In this document: positions 62,849-64,000 of the stretch, piece by piece
How positions within the stretch are numbered: position 1 is the stretch's first letter
Layout of the letters: each line of letters starts with the position of its first letter
NCBI RefSeq assembly: GCF_002252625.1
Contig: NZ_NQKW01000003.1
Span: forward strand, 153,116-217,115
Source of the DNA: Synechococcus sp. 1G10
GTDB taxonomy: Bacteria > Cyanobacteriota > Cyanobacteriia > PCC-6307 > Cyanobiaceae
DNA: 64,000 nucleotides
Direction: 5' to 3'
Position numbers and translations under genes: made by a program
Notes under the pieces: model-generated
Database searches by the model: none
What the model was told of the DNA's origin: nothing
The model's input: the letters and a program-made list of their open reading frames with translations, nothing else

Positions 62849-63205
62849 ATGTTGGTGAGCCCCTCCCAGCGCCTGATCTGGCCCCAGCGCCGGCAGGAGG
62901 CGATCGCCTCGGTCCAGGCCCGGGAGCGGGCGGCCCGCAGCTTGGCCGCTCAGGCAGCGGGGCGACTGCGGCAGGGTTGGCCGGGCATCGAGGGCGTCTG
63001 GCTGTTCGGCTCGGTGGCCGAGGGGCGCACCCAGAGCAGCTCTGATGTGGACCTGGCGGTGGCGGGTCTGCCGCCGGAGGCGCTGCTCACTGCCAGTGCC
63101 GAGCTCGACAGCCTGGATCCGGCCATCCCGATCGATCTGGTGCGCCTGGAAAGCCTGCCGCCCCACTGGCAGCAGCGCATCCGGGAGCGGGCCATCGTGT
63201 TGTGA
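62849..63205 (+). CDS. MNT-type nucleotidyltransferase (antitoxin of MNT/HepT pair)
   Basis: A 118-residue minimal nucleotidyltransferase: WLFGSVAEGRTQSSSDVDLA gives the GS-x-A-x-G and SDVDL metal site; IDLVRLESLPPHWQQRIRER fits the C-terminal part. In MNT/HepT pairs the enzyme AMPylates and silences the HEPN RNase. It looks complete. The HepT-like gene begins 13 nt later. Confidence 0.82.
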   Translation: MLVSPSQRLIWPQRRQEAIASVQARERAARSLAAQAAGRLRQGWPGIEGVWLFGSVAEGRTQSSSDVDLAVAGLPPEALLTASAELDSLDPAIPIDLVRLESLPPHWQQRIRERAIVL

Positions 63206-63218
63206 GGCTCGAGCTCTG

Positions 63219-63485
63219 ATGGCCTCCCTCGATCCCTGGCAGCGGCGGCTGCTGGATCGCATGGCCATCGGCACCGAGACGAGGCCGGCGGTGCTCAGCC
63301 CGGCAGTGCGGTTGGGATTGACCGAACTGCTGGCTTTCCGCCATGTGGTGCGCCACCTGTACGCCTACGAACTGGAGGCGGATCGGGTGAAGCTGCTGCT
63401 CCAGCGGGCCATCGCCCTGTGGCCGCAGATCACTGCGGATCTGGAGAGCTTCCAGGCGTGGCTGGAGGAACTGGTAACCGCGTGA
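63219..63485 (+). CDS. HepT-like HEPN protein, N-terminally truncated
   Basis: An 88-residue protein matching the C-terminal part of HepT-like ribonuclease toxins: PWQRRLLDRM, then LLAFRHVVRHLYAYELEADR with the RNase motif R-x4-H, and LWPQITADLESFQAWLEEL. Family members are about 150 residues and have an extra N-terminal helical region; only 13 nt separate this start from the MNT gene, so that part is missing rather than mis-called. Probably inactive or altered, although the catalytic motif is kept. Confidence 0.65.
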   Translation: MASLDPWQRRLLDRMAIGTETRPAVLSPAVRLGLTELLAFRHVVRHLYAYELEADRVKLLLQRAIALWPQITADLESFQAWLEELVTA

Positions 63486-63510
63486 GCCTGTGGGCTGCTG
63501 CAGACCCCTG

Positions 63511-63804
63511 CTACCCGCCCCGCCGCTCCAGCAGGGTGAACGGCTCGAAGGTGACGCTGATGCCGAGCTCCTCGGCGAACTCGAGCACCCGGCACCAGGC
63601 GCGATCGACCCTGAGGATGCCGCGCAGGATCACCGGCGCGTTGCCGCTCTGGAGGGTGATCTCGAACAGCGGCCAGCCCACCGACGGCTGCACCTGATCC
63701 TCGCGGATGCTGGGCACCACATCAAGGCTGCCGATCAGGATGCGGCGCCGGTTGGCGTCCCATTCGTAAGGGATTTCGTAGCGGTCGAGCAGATCGGCGG
63801 CCAA
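63511..63804 (-). CDS. Small conserved-looking protein, unknown
   Basis: From the TTG at 63804 about 97 residues: LAADLLDRYEIPYEWDANRR, LIGSLDVVPSIREDQVQPSV, FEITLQSGNAPVILRGILRV and FAEELGISVTFEPFTLLERR. The mixed alpha/beta pattern looks like a real protein. The frame is open to an ATG at 63879, whose extra residues are Ala/Cys/Arg-rich and antisense to a coiled-coil frame, so I doubt them. No family recognised. Confidence 0.5.
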   Translation of the reverse strand: MAADLLDRYEIPYEWDANRRRILIGSLDVVPSIREDQVQPSVGWPLFEITLQSGNAPVILRGILRVDRAWCRVLEFAEELGISVTFEPFTLLERRGG

Positions 63805-64000
63805 GGCCCAGGTCCGCCGGCGCCAGAAGCAGGCTGATGCTGCAGCCAAACAGGCCGAGCAAGGCGACGACAACAGCAAAGAAAAGCTCAGCAGCCGGGC
63901 GAACCAGAAGCAGCAACGCGCCGATACCGCACGAGCGCTGGCACTGCAGAAGCTCCAGGAGACGGGAATCGATCCGGAAACGGTGGGTCTGGGGGAACCT
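63784..64000 (+). other. Open coiled-coil frame running out of the window
   Basis: A stop-free frame from 63784 to the window end reads QADAAAKQAEQGDDNSKEKL, then RADTARALALQKLQETGIDP and GLGEP. The charged Ala/Gln helix and L-x-x-x-GIDP end resemble the C-terminal tail of Uma2-type proteins. It has no ATG or good start, so it may be a remnant. Partly antisense to the 63511-63804 gene. Confidence 0.3.

Noticed and set aside
51687..64000. Possibility that the TA-rich flank is a prophage or integrative element
   Set aside because: No integrase, transposase, phage structural gene or attachment repeats seen inside the window.

Overview
The window is GC-rich, gene-dense cyanobacterial DNA. Psb27 (photosystem II assembly), a FutA/FutB iron transporter next to an IdiB-like Crp regulator, a principal sigma factor with a long basic N-terminus and several cyanobacteria-restricted families (DUF1824, DUF2854, a DUF3153-like protein) point to an alpha-cyanobacterium of the Cyanobium/Synechococcus type. 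The species assignment is inference from gene content and order; no rRNA, tRNA or CRISPR array was recognised.

Positions 1-38,500 look like stable core genome. In order they carry a geranylgeranyl-reductase-family flavoprotein (5' end outside the window), a lone cyclic-nucleotide-binding domain protein, an EF-hand transaldolase, a division pair (FtsL-like protein plus FtsI/PBP2), a CPBP protease, a two-domain histidine phosphatase, a dihydroorotase-like protein without its metal ligands, LepB, an ArsC/Spx-like protein with a ferredoxin, a methyltransferase, a broken pyrophosphatase, ProS, Psb27, PurA with a PfkB kinase, CobK, SSB, ArgB, PriA, RpoD, a GT39/PAP2/DUF1824 run, HemC, a ClC channel, an L,D-transpeptidase, an intact but different pyrophosphatase, an M32 carboxypeptidase, OsmC and a LuxR regulator with a non-phosphorylatable receiver.

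Positions 38,500-51,600 hold YjbQ, a kinase-fold/P-loop fusion, and an iron block: futA-futB, a phytase-like esterase, idiB-like and fur. A perfect 19-bp Fur-box-like dyad overlaps the predicted idiB promoter, suggesting a Fur -> IdiB -> FutA cascade. Upstream of fur lies a tight co-directional run encoding a UPF0104-type membrane protein, LarC (nickel-pincer cofactor synthesis), an M41-like metallopeptidase lacking the AAA module, and a conserved unknown. Then follow a TPR protein, a small secreted protein and exonuclease III.

Positions 51,650-64,000 are accessory in character. Two nucleotide-sugar pathways (rfbA-rfbD-rfbB-rfbC for dTDP-L-rhamnose; gmd-fcl for GDP-L-fucose) are interleaved with six toxin-antitoxin modules: YefM/YoeB, VapBC, MNT/HEPN, Xre/RES, AbrB/PIN and MNT/HepT. 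Several are decaying: the RES gene is frameshifted, the AbrB/PIN pair is a relic with a stop codon, a frameshift and deletions, the HepT gene lacks its N-terminal half, and Uma2-like fragments lie nearby. This looks like the edge of a surface-polysaccharide island with rapid gene turnover. I did not find a wholly new multi-gene defence or mobile system. The best leads are the iron cascade, the TA-dense flank with its relics, the catalytically dead dihydroorotase homologue and the LarC operon.
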